A DNA stretch of 64,000 bases, from contig JADJVJ010000001.1 of the NCBI GenBank assembly GCA_016716625.1, positions 1,302,001-1,366,000 on the forward strand, written 5' to 3'. Positions 48,559-58,378 of the stretch are shown here, piece after piece (the first letter of the stretch is position 1; the number at the start of each line of letters is the position of its first letter). The stretch is from Nostocoides sp. (lineage in GTDB: Bacteria; Actinomycetota; Actinomycetes; Actinomycetales; Dermatophilaceae). The position numbers and the translations under genes were made by a program. A model generated the notes under the pieces. The model was not told the DNA's origin. It was given only the letters and a program-made list of their open reading frames with translations, and made no database searches.

Positions 48559-51444
48559 ATGAGCGACCTCAACGACCCGACCGATCTGCCCGACTTTGTC
48601 TCCCGCCACATCGGCCCGCGCGACCATGAGGTCACCGCGATGCTGGCGGCCATCGGCCAGGGCACCTTCGAGGCATTGGCCGAGGCGGCCGTCCCCGACG
48701 CCATCCGGATGCGCGGGCGGCTCACCATCGAGCCGGCCGACTCCGAGCTCTCGGTCCTCAAGGAGCTGCGGGCGCTTGCCCGGCTCAACACGGTGAACAC
48801 CTCGATGATCGGCCTGGGCTATTACGGGACGTTCACCCCAGCGGTCATCACCCGCAACATCCTGGAGAACCCGGCCTGGTACACGGCATACACGCCGTAT
48901 CAGCCGGAGATCAGCCAGGGTCGCCTGGAGGCCCTGCTCAACTTCCAGACGGTGGTGAGCGATCTCACCGGCCTCCCCACCGCGGGTGCCTCGCTGCTCG
49001 ACGAGGCCACCGCGGCCGCCGAAGCCATGACGCTCATGCGTCGTTCGACCCGACTCGGCGAGGACGCCGTCCTCGTCGTCGACTCCGGGGTCTTTCCGCA
49101 GACCCTCGCCGTGGTCCGGACGCGTGCGCTGCCGTTGGGCATCCCGGTACGGGTGGCCGACCTCGCCGGGGTGCGCACGGCGGCCGACCTCGCCGAGCTC
49201 ACCGGCGGAGCCCCGGTCTTCGGGGTCCTCGTTCAGTACCCGGATCTGCACGGGACCTTGAACGACTATCGGGCCCTGGTCGCCGCCGTCCATCAGGCCG
49301 GTGGGCTCGTCACTGCCGCTGCGGACCTGCTCGCGCTCACCCTGGCCACGCCGCCTGGGGAGTGGGGCGCGGACATCGCCGTGGGCACCACCCAACGCCT
49401 TGGCGTACCGATGGGGTTCGGCGGGCCGCACGCCGGCTATATGAGTGTGCGCGCGGGGTTGGAGCGCAGTCTGCCCGGCCGCCTCGTCGGGGTCTCGGTT
49501 GACGCGCAGGGTGACCCGGCGTACCGCCTGGCCCTGCAGACCCGCGAGCAGCACATCCGCCGGGAGAAGGCGACCTCCAACATCTGCACCGCTCAGGTGC
49601 TCCTCGCGATCATGGCCTCGATGTATGCCGTCTACCACGGGCCCCGCGGTCTGCGGGCGATCGCGGTCCGGGTGCATGCGCACGCGGTGGCGCTCGCTGA
49701 GGCGCTGCGGGCCGGTGGCTACGAACTCGTCGAGGGCGACTTCTTCGACACCGTCCACGTACGCACCCCCGGACGAGCCGACGCCATCGTGCGGGCCGCT
49801 CTCGCGGAGCGCGTCAACATCTGGAAGTTCGACGGCAACTCGGTGCTCGTGAGCCTCGATGAGACCACCGACCTCGACGACCTCGAACGAGTTGCCCGGG
49901 CGTTCTACATGAACGTCCCCACGGTTCGGGTCAGCGAGCCGGTATGGGCCGAGGAGCTGCAACGGTCCTCGAGCTATCTCACCCACCCCGTCTTCAACAG
50001 CTACCACAGCGAGACCGCGATGCTGCGCTACCTGCGACGGCTCGCCGACCGTGACTACGCGCTGGACCGGGGCATGATCCCGCTCGGGTCGTGCACGATG
50101 AAGCTCAACGCGACCACCGAGATGATGTCGATCACCTGGCCCGAGTTCGCGCACCTGCACCCGTTTGCGCCGCTCGACCAGACGGTCGGCACGCGCAGCC
50201 TCATCGAACAACTCTCGACCTGGCTCTGTGAGGTCACCGGCTACGACAAGGTCTCCCTCCAGCCGAACGCCGGCAGCCAAGGCGAACTCGCCGGGCTGCT
50301 CGCAATCGCGGCATACCACCGGGCCAACGGGGACCATGAGCGCCGGGTGATGCTCATTCCGAGCAGCGCCCACGGCACCAACGCGGCCTCAGCCGTCATG
50401 GCCGGGATGAAGGTCGTCGTCGTGAAGACCGACCCGATCACCGGCAACGTCGACCTCGACGACCTCAAGGTCAAGGTCGAGGAGCACCGGGAGACCCTCG
50501 CCGGGATCATGGTGACCTACCCCTCCACCCACGGCGTGTTCGAGGCGACCATCACCGGCTTGTGCGCGATGGTTCATGACGCTGGCGGCCAGGTGTATGT
50601 CGATGGCGCGAACCTCAACGCCCTCATCGGACTGGCCCAGCCGGGCCGGTTCGGCGCGGACGTTTCGCACCTCAACCTGCACAAGACGTTCTGCATCCCG
50701 CACGGTGGTGGCGGCCCCGGTGTAGGCCCGGTCGCGGTCCGGTCACATCTGGCCCCGCACCTGCCCAACCACCCGCTTGACCCCACCGCCGGTCCTGCCG
50801 GTGGGGTGGGCCCGGTGTCCGCAGCCCCCTATGGGTCGGCGGCGATCCTGCCCATCTCCTGGACTTATGTGCGGCTCATGGGTGGTCAGGGGCTGACCCG
50901 GGCGACCATGATGGCCGTGCTCAACGCGAACTACATCGCCGCACGGCTGCGCGAGCACTACCCGGTGCTTTACACCGGCAATGCCGAGCTCGTCGCGCAC
51001 GAGTGCATCCTCGATCTGCGGGGGATCACCCGGGACACCGGGGTCACCGTGGACGACGTTGCCAAGCGCCTCATCGACTACGGCTTCCACGCCCCGACGA
51101 TGTCCTTCCCAGTGGCGGGCACGCTCATGGTCGAGCCGACCGAGAGCGAGGACAAGGCCGAACTCGACCGGTTCTGCGACGCCATGATCGCGATTCGCGC
51201 CGAGATCGACGCGGTGGGTCGGGGTGAGGTCGAGGTGGAGCGCTCGGTGCTGCGCTCGGCCCCGCACACGGCCGCCTCCCTCGCGGGGGAGTGGGACCAC
51301 GACTTCGACCGGCGCACCGCCGCTTTCCCGCCCGGGGTGAACCCGACGTCGAAGTACTGGCCGCCGGTGCGCCGGATCGACGGAGCGTATGGCGACCGCC
51401 ACCTGGTCTGTTCGTGCCCGTCCCCTGAGGCCTACGAAAGCTAG
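48559..51444 (+). CDS. gcvP: Glycine dehydrogenase (decarboxylating), P protein
   Basis: 961 residues, the single-chain form. It decarboxylates glycine with PLP and passes the methylamine to lipoyl-GcvH. The N-terminal half begins with FVSRHIGPRDHE; the C-terminal half has the PLP lysine K709 in NLHKTFCIPHGGGGPG and the glycine-rich loop just after it. Controlled by the riboswitch upstream. Convergent with sbcC, 10 bp away. Confidence 0.96.
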   Translation: MSDLNDPTDLPDFVSRHIGPRDHEVTAMLAAIGQGTFEALAEAAVPDAIRMRGRLTIEPADSELSVLKELRALARLNTVNTSMIGLGYYGTFTPAVITRNILENPAWYTAYTPYQPEISQGRLEALLNFQTVVSDLTGLPTAGASLLDEATAAAEAMTLMRRSTRLGEDAVLVVDSGVFPQTLAVVRTRALPLGIPVRVADLAGVRTAADLAELTGGAPVFGVLVQYPDLHGTLNDYRALVAAVHQAGGLVTAAADLLALTLATPPGEWGADIAVGTTQRLGVPMGFGGPHAGYMSVRAGLERSLPGRLVGVSVDAQGDPAYRLALQTREQHIRREKATSNICTAQVLLAIMASMYAVYHGPRGLRAIAVRVHAHAVALAEALRAGGYELVEGDFFDTVHVRTPGRADAIVRAALAERVNIWKFDGNSVLVSLDETTDLDDLERVARAFYMNVPTVRVSEPVWAEELQRSSSYLTHPVFNSYHSETAMLRYLRRLADRDYALDRGMIPLGSCTMKLNATTEMMSITWPEFAHLHPFAPLDQTVGTRSLIEQLSTWLCEVTGYDKVSLQPNAGSQGELAGLLAIAAYHRANGDHERRVMLIPSSAHGTNAASAVMAGMKVVVVKTDPITGNVDLDDLKVKVEEHRETLAGIMVTYPSTHGVFEATITGLCAMVHDAGGQVYVDGANLNALIGLAQPGRFGADVSHLNLHKTFCIPHGGGGPGVGPVAVRSHLAPHLPNHPLDPTAGPAGGVGPVSAAPYGSAAILPISWTYVRLMGGQGLTRATMMAVLNANYIAARLREHYPVLYTGNAELVAHECILDLRGITRDTGVTVDDVAKRLIDYGFHAPTMSFPVAGTLMVEPTESEDKAELDRFCDAMIAIRAEIDAVGRGEVEVERSVLRSAPHTAASLAGEWDHDFDRRTAAFPPGVNPTSKYWPPVRRIDGAYGDRHLVCSCPSPEAYES

Positions 51445-51454
51445 GGCCGCGAGG

Positions 51455-54400
51455 TCAGGCCGCGCCCTCGTCGGCATCCTCGGGTGCGATGAGCGTCACG
51501 GTGCTGCCGTGTTCGGTCTTGTCGACTCGGAGGCGTCGCTGGACCCGGTCGCGTAGCTCGGGGACGTGCGAGACCACCCCGACCACGCGGCCACCCTCGC
51601 GGAGCGAGTCGAGCACGCCGAGGACCTGTTCGAGGCTGTCCTCGTCCAAGGCCCCGAAGCCCTCGTCGATGAAGAGGGTGCCCAGGTCGAATCCACCGGA
51701 CTCCTCTCGGACGGCGTCGGCCAGCCCCAGCGCCAGCGCGAGAGAGGTCATGAAGGCCTCGCCCCCGGAGAGCGATGACGGGTCCCGGGGCACGCCGGTC
51801 CATTGGTCGAGCACCCGCAACCCCAGGCCGCTGCGCGCCCCGCGCGCGGCCCGGCCGTCGTGGTGTTCGAGCAGGTAGCGACCGCCGCCCATGAGGTGCA
51901 GACGCTCGTTGGCCAGGGCGACGACCTTCTCCAGGCGGGCGGCGAGCACGAACGCGGAGAGCCGCATCCGCATGGCGTTGTCACCGCCGGTGCCGGCGAC
52001 GAGATCGGCGAGCGCGCTCAGGGCGGCTGCTCGCTCCACCTTCGGCTGCAACTCACGCACCGCGTACTCGACCTCCGGGGTGATCCGGTGAAGCCCAGTA
52101 TGCCGTCGCTGGGCACGTTCGTAGGCTCCGCCGGCCTGGGTCAGGGCCCGGTGAGCCTCGGCCTCGGCAGCGACGCAGTCCTCGAGCGAGGGCAGGGCGT
52201 CCCCGTCCAGACCCTGGATCTCGGGGTCGTCGAGGACGCTGTCGGCGCGGGCCCGCTCGGTGGCCGCCTCGTCGAGTGTGCGTGCCCACAGAGCGGTCTC
52301 GGAGGGGGAAACAAGCGCGTTCTCGGCCTCCTCGGCGCTAGTGAAACCGGCGCCCACGGCGGCCGTCTCCAGGTCTTCCTCCGCCGCCGCGACCACCTGC
52401 AAGGCTCGGCTCTCGGCGTCTAGGGCTCGGCGGAGGTGGTCCAAGGCGTCCAGTCGAGCGGGATGGTCGGCTGGGGCGGCGGCGCACGGGCACCGGCCAT
52501 GGTCCTGCTCGGTCGCGGCGATCTCCTCGGTGAGTCGGGCGTGTTCGGTCTGCAGGTCCGCCAGGGACGCTTGTGCCGACGCCATGGCCGAGGCCGCGGC
52601 CTCGACGGCCTCTCGCTGGGAGCTCTGCCGCCGCGCCAGTCCCTCGGCGTGCGCGCGAAGCGCACCGAGTCGGTCCGCGGCGGCCATCGAGGTGTCAATG
52701 TCCGCAGTGAGTGCCGCGACGCGTTCGGCCAGCACCTGGGCGGGTTCCTCGACGATCGATCGCCTGGTCTCGATCCGGCTGAGGGCTTGGGTCAGGTCCT
52801 GCTCGGCCGCAGCAACCTGTGCTCCCCAGCGTTCGGCGTCGGTTTCGGCAACGGCGACCTCCTCTGCGGTGACGAGCGCGTGAGCGGCGATGGCCGGTGA
52901 CGGGTGGTCTACGGAGCCGCACACGGGGCAGTCCTGGCCCGGCTCCAGGGCGGCAGCGAGCTCGGCAGCCATACCGTCGAGTCGGCGTGAGCGCAGGTCA
53001 AGCCACCGCTCGCGGGCGGTGAGGTGCCCGTCCAGGGCCGTGCGGCGGGCCTCTTCGAGCCCGGGGAGGCGGGCACGGTCCGTCTCGAGCTCACGCGCCG
53101 ACCCCAGGAGTTCCTCTGAGCGCTGGAGTTGACCACGGAGCATGTCGAGCCCGGCCGCGACCGGGGCTAGCGCCTGAAGCTCCCGCTGCGTGGCGTGTCC
53201 CTCCTCGACCCACACCGTGAGTTGGCTGACTGCTGCCGCGTGCCCGGCCCGGACGTGTTCGAGCGCGTCGTGAGCGTCTCGACTCAGCCCCTCGACCTCG
53301 CCGAGCCGCCCGATGTTGTGGCGGAGCACCGCCAGGGCGGGGTCGTGGCCACGAGCGGCCTCGAGGACGCTGCGCACGGAGTCCGCGGTCAGGTCCTTCG
53401 CCACCCCGGGCACGGCGGCGCGGGCGGCGGCACGTTCACGCCCAGCCTGCTCCCGGGATTCGATGGCGCGCTCGCGTGCCTGTTGGTGCCCGGCCAACGC
53501 CTGGGCACGTCGCGCGGCGTCGAGCAGATCGCGGAGGTGGGCGCGGTGCGGCGCCCGCTCCTCGAGCCGAGCCAAAGTCGCTAGGGCGGCGGCTCGACGG
53601 TCCTCCAGGTGAGTGTTTCGACGAACCTCGGCGAGCGTTGCACTCGCGTGACGGAGCGCGGCCCCGGCCGTGTCCGTCGCGACCAGGCAACGACCGACCT
53701 CGTCATCGGCGCGGGCGCAGGCGTCCACGAGAAGGCTGGGCAGATCTTGCGGTGCGACCGCCGTCCAGGACCCGCCAACGTCGAGGTCTTCCCCGTCGAG
53801 CAGATCGGCAAGGCGGGCCGTGAGCCTGGTGACCGATTCCCGGGCGGCCTCGGCCTCGGTGGCGGTCTCTCGCCGAGCGGCGGCGAACCAGTCTTCGACG
53901 TCGGTGAACCGCCCCACATCGAAGAGTCTTTCCAGCACCTCGCGTCGTTCCTCGGGCTTGGCGCGCAGGAAGGCCGCGAAGTCGCCCTGGGGCAGGAGGA
54001 CCACCTTGGCGAACTGGGCGAGGCCCAGCCCGAGGACGTCCTGGATCTCCTCGGCGACCTCGTCGTGCGCCTTGCTCACGGCCACCCAAGCACCGGACCG
54101 GTACTCCTCGAGGGTTACTTGGGCCGGAACCGAGACCGTGCCCGTGCCCCGAAGTTTGGGGCGCAGGAACTCAGGCGACCGGGTCACCCGCAGGCGCCGC
54201 GCGGAGGCGGTGAAGTCGACGACGACCTGGGGGACGACACCGACCTCGGCGTGGTCGCTGCGCAGGCCCTGGCGTTGCCGCGCCCCCGGGACGTCGGCGA
54301 ACAGCCCATAGCAGAGCGCATCAAGCAGGCTGGTCTTTCCGGCGCCGGTGGCTCCGTGGATGAGGAAGAGGCCATCGGCAGCCAACGCCTCCGCGTCGAC

Positions 54401-54457
54401 GACAACCCGGCGCGGGAACGGCCCGAAGGCCTCGACTTCGAGACGGTGCAGCCTCAT
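51455..54457 (-). CDS. sbcC: Nuclease complex ATPase SbcC (Rad50-like)
   Basis: 1000 residues. Walker A GATGAGKTS (K41) at the N-terminus and the ABC signature LSGGEAF plus Walker B LFIDEGFGALDE near the C-terminus flank two long coiled-coil arms. The zinc-hook CxxC (CPVCG) is at about residue 510. With SbcD it opens hairpins and processes DNA ends. It overlaps sbcD by four bases (ATGA). A second CxCxxx cysteine cluster near residue 650 (RCPCAAAP) is unusual but may be chance. Confidence 0.93.
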   Translation of the reverse strand: MRLHRLEVEAFGPFPRRVVVDAEALAADGLFLIHGATGAGKTSLLDALCYGLFADVPGARQRQGLRSDHAEVGVVPQVVVDFTASARRLRVTRSPEFLRPKLRGTGTVSVPAQVTLEEYRSGAWVAVSKAHDEVAEEIQDVLGLGLAQFAKVVLLPQGDFAAFLRAKPEERREVLERLFDVGRFTDVEDWFAAARRETATEAEAARESVTRLTARLADLLDGEDLDVGGSWTAVAPQDLPSLLVDACARADDEVGRCLVATDTAGAALRHASATLAEVRRNTHLEDRRAAALATLARLEERAPHRAHLRDLLDAARRAQALAGHQQARERAIESREQAGRERAAARAAVPGVAKDLTADSVRSVLEAARGHDPALAVLRHNIGRLGEVEGLSRDAHDALEHVRAGHAAAVSQLTVWVEEGHATQRELQALAPVAAGLDMLRGQLQRSEELLGSARELETDRARLPGLEEARRTALDGHLTARERWLDLRSRRLDGMAAELAAALEPGQDCPVCGSVDHPSPAIAAHALVTAEEVAVAETDAERWGAQVAAAEQDLTQALSRIETRRSIVEEPAQVLAERVAALTADIDTSMAAADRLGALRAHAEGLARRQSSQREAVEAAASAMASAQASLADLQTEHARLTEEIAATEQDHGRCPCAAAPADHPARLDALDHLRRALDAESRALQVVAAAEEDLETAAVGAGFTSAEEAENALVSPSETALWARTLDEAATERARADSVLDDPEIQGLDGDALPSLEDCVAAEAEAHRALTQAGGAYERAQRRHTGLHRITPEVEYAVRELQPKVERAAALSALADLVAGTGGDNAMRMRLSAFVLAARLEKVVALANERLHLMGGGRYLLEHHDGRAARGARSGLGLRVLDQWTGVPRDPSSLSGGEAFMTSLALALGLADAVREESGGFDLGTLFIDEGFGALDEDSLEQVLGVLDSLREGGRVVGVVSHVPELRDRVQRRLRVDKTEHGSTVTLIAPEDADEGAA

Positions 54458-55632
54458 GCCGCGCCCTCCGCGCGGCTCACAGAGAGCGCACCCTCGTCCT
54501 CACGGCCGATGCGTTCCACTCGGGAGCCATCGAGCGCCTCGAGCAGGAGTGCCCGTTCGGCCGGGTCGGCAGCGGCGCCCCCGCGCACGTGCGAGACGAA
54601 GTCGCAGCAGACGTCGAGGTCGGACTGGGCGGCGACCCGGGCGGCATACGGGCTCCGGGTCGTGGCGACCCCCTCGGGGTCGAAAAGCAGGTTGAGCGTG
54701 TGCGGGAACCGGCGACGCAGCCGCTCCATGGCGCCCAGTGGGCGGACCGGGTCGGTGAGCGTGACCTGGCAGTATGCCGTCTCTGCCGTGACATGCCGGG
54801 GATCGTTGAGCAGGTCCTCGAAGGTTCCGCGCAGCACCGCCAAGGGTCGCTCCACGGGGGCCTCGACAACCTCGCCGCGCACCTCGCCCCCGGTGAGTTC
54901 GATGAGCCAGTCGCCCTTGACATGCCCGGACTCCCCGAAGGACATGGCCACCGGGGACCCGCTGTACCGCACCCGATCGCCGACCTGCTGACGGCCGTGG
55001 AGGTGACCGAGGGCGGCGTAGGACACCCCATCGAACACCTCCGAAGGCACTGCGCACACGCCTCCGACGGAGATGTCGCGTTCGGAGTCACTGCTCGCAC
55101 AGCCGGTGACGAAGGCGTGCGCCATGACCACCGTATGCCGTGTGCCCACGGACTCGGCCGCCACCCGGACTCGGGACATCGCCTCCCGCAGCGCCTGCGC
55201 ATGGGTCACCTCCGTCAAGCCCAGCGGCCGAGCGACCAGCCGAGGCTCGAGGTAGGGCAACCCAAAGACCGCGGTGTCCTTGACCACGATGGGCCGGTCA
55301 AGGTCGGCCAGGGTGGTGCGCAGGTGCAGCCCGGAGCGCTCCAAGAGTGACCCGCCGAACCCGAGCCGCGTGGCCGAGTCGTGGTTGCCGGAGGTCACCA
55401 CGACGTGCGCACCGGTGTCCACGAGCCGGGTGAGCGCATCGGAGAGCAGGGCCACGGCCTCGGGAGAAGGCAGGGCCCGGTCGTAGACGTCGCCACTGAC
55501 CAGCACTGCGTCGACCTGCTCGGTGCGCGCGGTGTCGACGAGGTGGTCCAGATAGGCTGCCTGGGCGGCGAGCAGCCCCACCTGGTGGAACCGGCGGCCC
55601 AGGTGCCAGTCGGAGGTGTGAAGGAACCGCAC
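54454..55632 (-). CDS. sbcD: Nuclease SbcD (Mre11-like)
   Basis: 392 residues. Phosphoesterase motifs: FLHTSDWHLGR (D8, H10), VSGDVYDRA, TSGNHDSATRLG and GHLHGRQQVGD. It provides the Mn-dependent nuclease activity of SbcCD. GTG at 55632 gives the canonical start just before the first motif; in-frame GTG codons up to 55656 are alternatives. It diverges from the gshA-type gene. Confidence 0.93.
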   Translation of the reverse strand: MRFLHTSDWHLGRRFHQVGLLAAQAAYLDHLVDTARTEQVDAVLVSGDVYDRALPSPEAVALLSDALTRLVDTGAHVVVTSGNHDSATRLGFGGSLLERSGLHLRTTLADLDRPIVVKDTAVFGLPYLEPRLVARPLGLTEVTHAQALREAMSRVRVAAESVGTRHTVVMAHAFVTGCASSDSERDISVGGVCAVPSEVFDGVSYAALGHLHGRQQVGDRVRYSGSPVAMSFGESGHVKGDWLIELTGGEVRGEVVEAPVERPLAVLRGTFEDLLNDPRHVTAETAYCQVTLTDPVRPLGAMERLRRRFPHTLNLLFDPEGVATTRSPYAARVAAQSDLDVCCDFVSHVRGGAAADPAERALLLEALDGSRVERIGREDEGALSVSRAEGAA

Positions 55633-55725
55633 GAGTCCCACGGTAGGGATGAGCACCGACAGAGCCCGGCACCGAAACGCGGACTGCGTCTTTCAGGATG
55701 TCAACGGGTGTGCAAAGGTCTGGTC

Positions 55726-57207
55726 ATGGGAGTCGAAGTCACCGCACAGAGCTACACCCGCGAGGAGCGTCAGCGCTACCGCGAGAAGGTTCGGCTCAAT
55801 CTCGACGTCTTCGAACGCATGCTCAACCAGAGCAGTTTCGAGTTCGACCGTCCGATCACCGGCCTGGAGATCGAACTCAACCTTGTTGACGCGACCTTCC
55901 AACCGCATTTCCACAACAAGGCCGTGCTTGAGGCCATTGCCGACCCGGCATACCAAACCGAGCTCGCCCGATACAACATCGAGCTCAACGTGCCACCGCG
56001 TCCGCTGCCCGGGGATACCGCTCTCGAGCTCGAACAGGAGCTGCGGGACAACCTCAATCGGGCCAGTGATCGGGCCGCCTCCCAGGGCAGCAAGATCGTC
56101 GCCATCGGCATGCTGCCGACGATTATGCCGGAGCACTACGAGGGGGAGTGGATCAGCGAAAGCAACCGGTACACCGCCCTGCAGGACTCCGTCCTCGGGG
56201 CCCGGGGTGAGGACATCTACCTCGACATCGAAGGCCCCACCGGGGAGCGGCTGGCGACCTACTGCGACACCTTGGCCCCGGAATCGGCGTGCACCTCGGT
56301 GCAACTCCACCTCCAGGTGCCGCCGCTGGAGTTCGCCGACCACTGGAATGCCGCGCAGGCGCTGTCGGCGCCGCAGCTCGCCTTGGCCGCGAACAGCCCG
56401 TTCTTCTTCGGCAAGCGGCTGCACGCCGAGACCCGCATCGAACTCTTCACCCAGGCCTGCGACACCCGCCCCGTCGAACTCAAGAACCAGGGGGTCCGTC
56501 CCCGGGTGTGGTTTGGGGAGCGGTGGATCACCTCGATCTTCGACCTCTTCGAGGAGAACGTCCGCTACTTCCCGACCCTGCTCGCCGAGTCCACCGACGA
56601 GGACCCGGTGGCCATGCTCGAGGCCGGGGTCGCTCCGGCGCTGGCCGAGTTGCGTCTGCACAACGGGACGATCTATCGGTGGAACCGGCCGATCTATGAC
56701 GTCGTCGGCGGCAAACCGCACCTGCGGGTCGAGAACCGGGTGCTCCCCGCGGGTCCGACGATCGCCGACGTCATGGCGAATGCGGCCTTCTACTACGGCG
56801 TCATCCGTGTGCTCGCGCACGAGGACCGGCCGGTCTGGACGAAGATGAGTTTCGCCGCCGCGGAGGAGAACTTCCGGCGCGCGGCCCGCGACGGTATCGA
56901 CGCCAAGCTCTACTGGCCTGGTTTCGGCGAGGTCAACGCCGATGAACTCGTGCTCCGGCACCTGCTACCGATGGCCCATGAGGGGCTCGAGCTCTGGGGT
57001 GTCTCGCAGTCCGTGCGGGATCGCTACCTGGGCATCATCGAGGGCCGCTGCACCTCTGGAGTGAACGGCGCCGTGTGGGCAACCCGAGCCGTCGAATCGC
57101 TCGAAGCCTCCGGCCTGGACCGCAGCGCGGCACTCGCGAAGATGCTCGAGGTCTACGCGTCGCACATGGACGTCAACGAACCCGTGCACACCTGGCCGAT
57201 CCCCTAG
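55726..57207 (+). CDS. Glutamate-cysteine ligase family protein (GCS2-like)
   Basis: 493 residues. The ATP-grasp-like GCS2 fold is indicated by PITGLEIELNLVD (about 39-51), the FGKRLHAETRIELFTQA block and HNGTIYRWNRPIYD. Actinobacterial members of this type are annotated as glutamate-cysteine ligases; some may make other gamma-glutamyl amides. The ATG at 55726 yields MGVEVTAQSYTREERQRYREK, the family N-terminus. The stop codon is shared in the palindrome CTAG with a gene remnant on the other strand. Confidence 0.85.
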   Translation: MGVEVTAQSYTREERQRYREKVRLNLDVFERMLNQSSFEFDRPITGLEIELNLVDATFQPHFHNKAVLEAIADPAYQTELARYNIELNVPPRPLPGDTALELEQELRDNLNRASDRAASQGSKIVAIGMLPTIMPEHYEGEWISESNRYTALQDSVLGARGEDIYLDIEGPTGERLATYCDTLAPESACTSVQLHLQVPPLEFADHWNAAQALSAPQLALAANSPFFFGKRLHAETRIELFTQACDTRPVELKNQGVRPRVWFGERWITSIFDLFEENVRYFPTLLAESTDEDPVAMLEAGVAPALAELRLHNGTIYRWNRPIYDVVGGKPHLRVENRVLPAGPTIADVMANAAFYYGVIRVLAHEDRPVWTKMSFAAAEENFRRAARDGIDAKLYWPGFGEVNADELVLRHLLPMAHEGLELWGVSQSVRDRYLGIIEGRCTSGVNGAVWATRAVESLEASGLDRSAALAKMLEVYASHMDVNEPVHTWPIP

Positions 57208-57330
57208 GAAGAACCGGGCGGGACGTTCCAGGTCTCGATCGCGGGGTCGTCCTCGTCGTCCCGCGGCCGACCACAGCGTCTGTCCATGACGGATGAGGAC
57301 GAGTCGGCCGGGTCCCGGGGCGTGGGTCAT
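57204..57330 (-). pseudogene. Histidine phosphatase remnant
   Basis: From ATG 57330 the frame reads THAPGPGRLVLIRHGQTLWS, the first strand and catalytic RHG of the histidine phosphatase family. After about 20 codons it no longer resembles the family. A different frame ends in DDPAIETWNVPPGSS and a TAG at 57204-57206, which looks like a natural C-terminus of such a protein. I read it as an internally deleted gene of which only the two ends remain. Confidence 0.5.
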
Positions 57331-57368
57331 GCGGACCACTGTCTCACCCGTCGTGCCATGATCGCGGT

Positions 57369-57917
57369 ATGCCGTCCTATGTCGCCTTCCTGCGCGCGGT
57401 GAACGTGGGCGGGCGGAACGTGAAGATGGCCGACCTCCGGGCTGCCCTCACAGATGCCGGCTTCACCGACGTGGCGACGCACATCCAGAGCGGCAACGTT
57501 CGGGTCCGCACCTCGCTGAGATCTCCCCAGCGGGTGGCCGCCTCGATCCGGGAGTCGCTCACCGCGGCGGCCGGCTTCGACATCCCCGCCATCGTCCGCA
57601 CCCCAGCCGAACTCACTGCGCTCGTGGGCACGGTGGACGCCATACCGGCGCTGCTGCCCGGGGAGGGGCGCCGCTATGTCGCCTTCGCCGACGGCCCGGT
57701 CGGCGAGGCCGCCCAGGCCACGCTCGAGGGCTGGTCCACGCCGGGGGAGCGGGCCTTGGTCCTCGGCTCGGACATCATGGCCGAGCTGACCGTCGGCTTC
57801 CACAAGACCACCTTGACCAACGCCCGGATCGAACGGATCACCGGACGCATCACGACCTGGCGAGACCTCAAAGTGCTCCGCCAGGTCACCGACCTCTGGG
57901 GAGGAAGTACCTCATGA
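57369..57917 (+). CDS. DUF1697 family protein
   Basis: 182 residues. The N-terminus PSYVAFLRAVNVGGRNVKMADLR and the IQSGNVRV segment are diagnostic of DUF1697. Family function is unknown. The end overlaps the OsmC start by four bases. GTATGCCG at the start codon region is one of the window's repeated octamers. Confidence 0.88.
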   Translation: MPSYVAFLRAVNVGGRNVKMADLRAALTDAGFTDVATHIQSGNVRVRTSLRSPQRVAASIRESLTAAAGFDIPAIVRTPAELTALVGTVDAIPALLPGEGRRYVAFADGPVGEAAQATLEGWSTPGERALVLGSDIMAELTVGFHKTTLTNARIERITGRITTWRDLKVLRQVTDLWGGSTS

Positions 57918-58375
57918 CCGATCAGCAGAACACCCCCGAACCGACCGGCGGCACCGGCCTGGGCCACCGCGAGGTCTCGATAACCCGCCTCGCCAAGGGC
58001 AGTTACGAGGTCCGCAACGTTCGCGGCGGAACTCTCGTCATCGGCGGCGGCGACTCCAGCGACTTCACCCCTGTCGAACTGCTGCTCACCGCGATCGCGG
58101 GCTGCAGCGCGGTCGACGTCGACTACCTGACGAGCCGTCGGGCGGAGCCGGAGAGCTTCGAGGTCCGCTCCACAGGCACCAAGTCCAAGGACGACTCTGG
58201 AGGCAACGTGCTCACGGACATCGAGGTGACCTTCACCGTGCGCTTCCCCGACGGCAGCGACGGCGACCGTGCCCGGGACATGCTTCCCCGTGCGATCACC
58301 CAGTCCCACGACCGTCTCTGCACGGTCTCCCGGACCGTCCAAACCGGCACGCCGGTGACCATGGGACAGGGCTGA
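57914..58375 (+). CDS. OsmC family protein
   Basis: 153 residues. The OsmC/Ohr fold is recognised from DFTPVELLLTAIAGCSAVDVDYLTSRR and a C-terminal block with RAITQSHDRLCTVSRTV, giving the two redox cysteines C62-region and C-terminal Cys in LCTVSR. Members reduce organic or lipid peroxides. Translationally coupled to DUF1697. Confidence 0.85.
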   Translation: MTDQQNTPEPTGGTGLGHREVSITRLAKGSYEVRNVRGGTLVIGGGDSSDFTPVELLLTAIAGCSAVDVDYLTSRRAEPESFEVRSTGTKSKDDSGGNVLTDIEVTFTVRFPDGSDGDRARDMLPRAITQSHDRLCTVSRTVQTGTPVTMGQG

Positions 58376-58378
58376 GCC

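Noticed and set aside
48463..50373. Long minus-strand frame opposite gcvP
   Set aside because: Antisense shadow of gcvP without family resemblance.
52480..52500. Second zinc hook in SbcC (CPC near residue 655)
   Set aside because: The canonical CPVCG hook is already present and the second lacks CxxC spacing.
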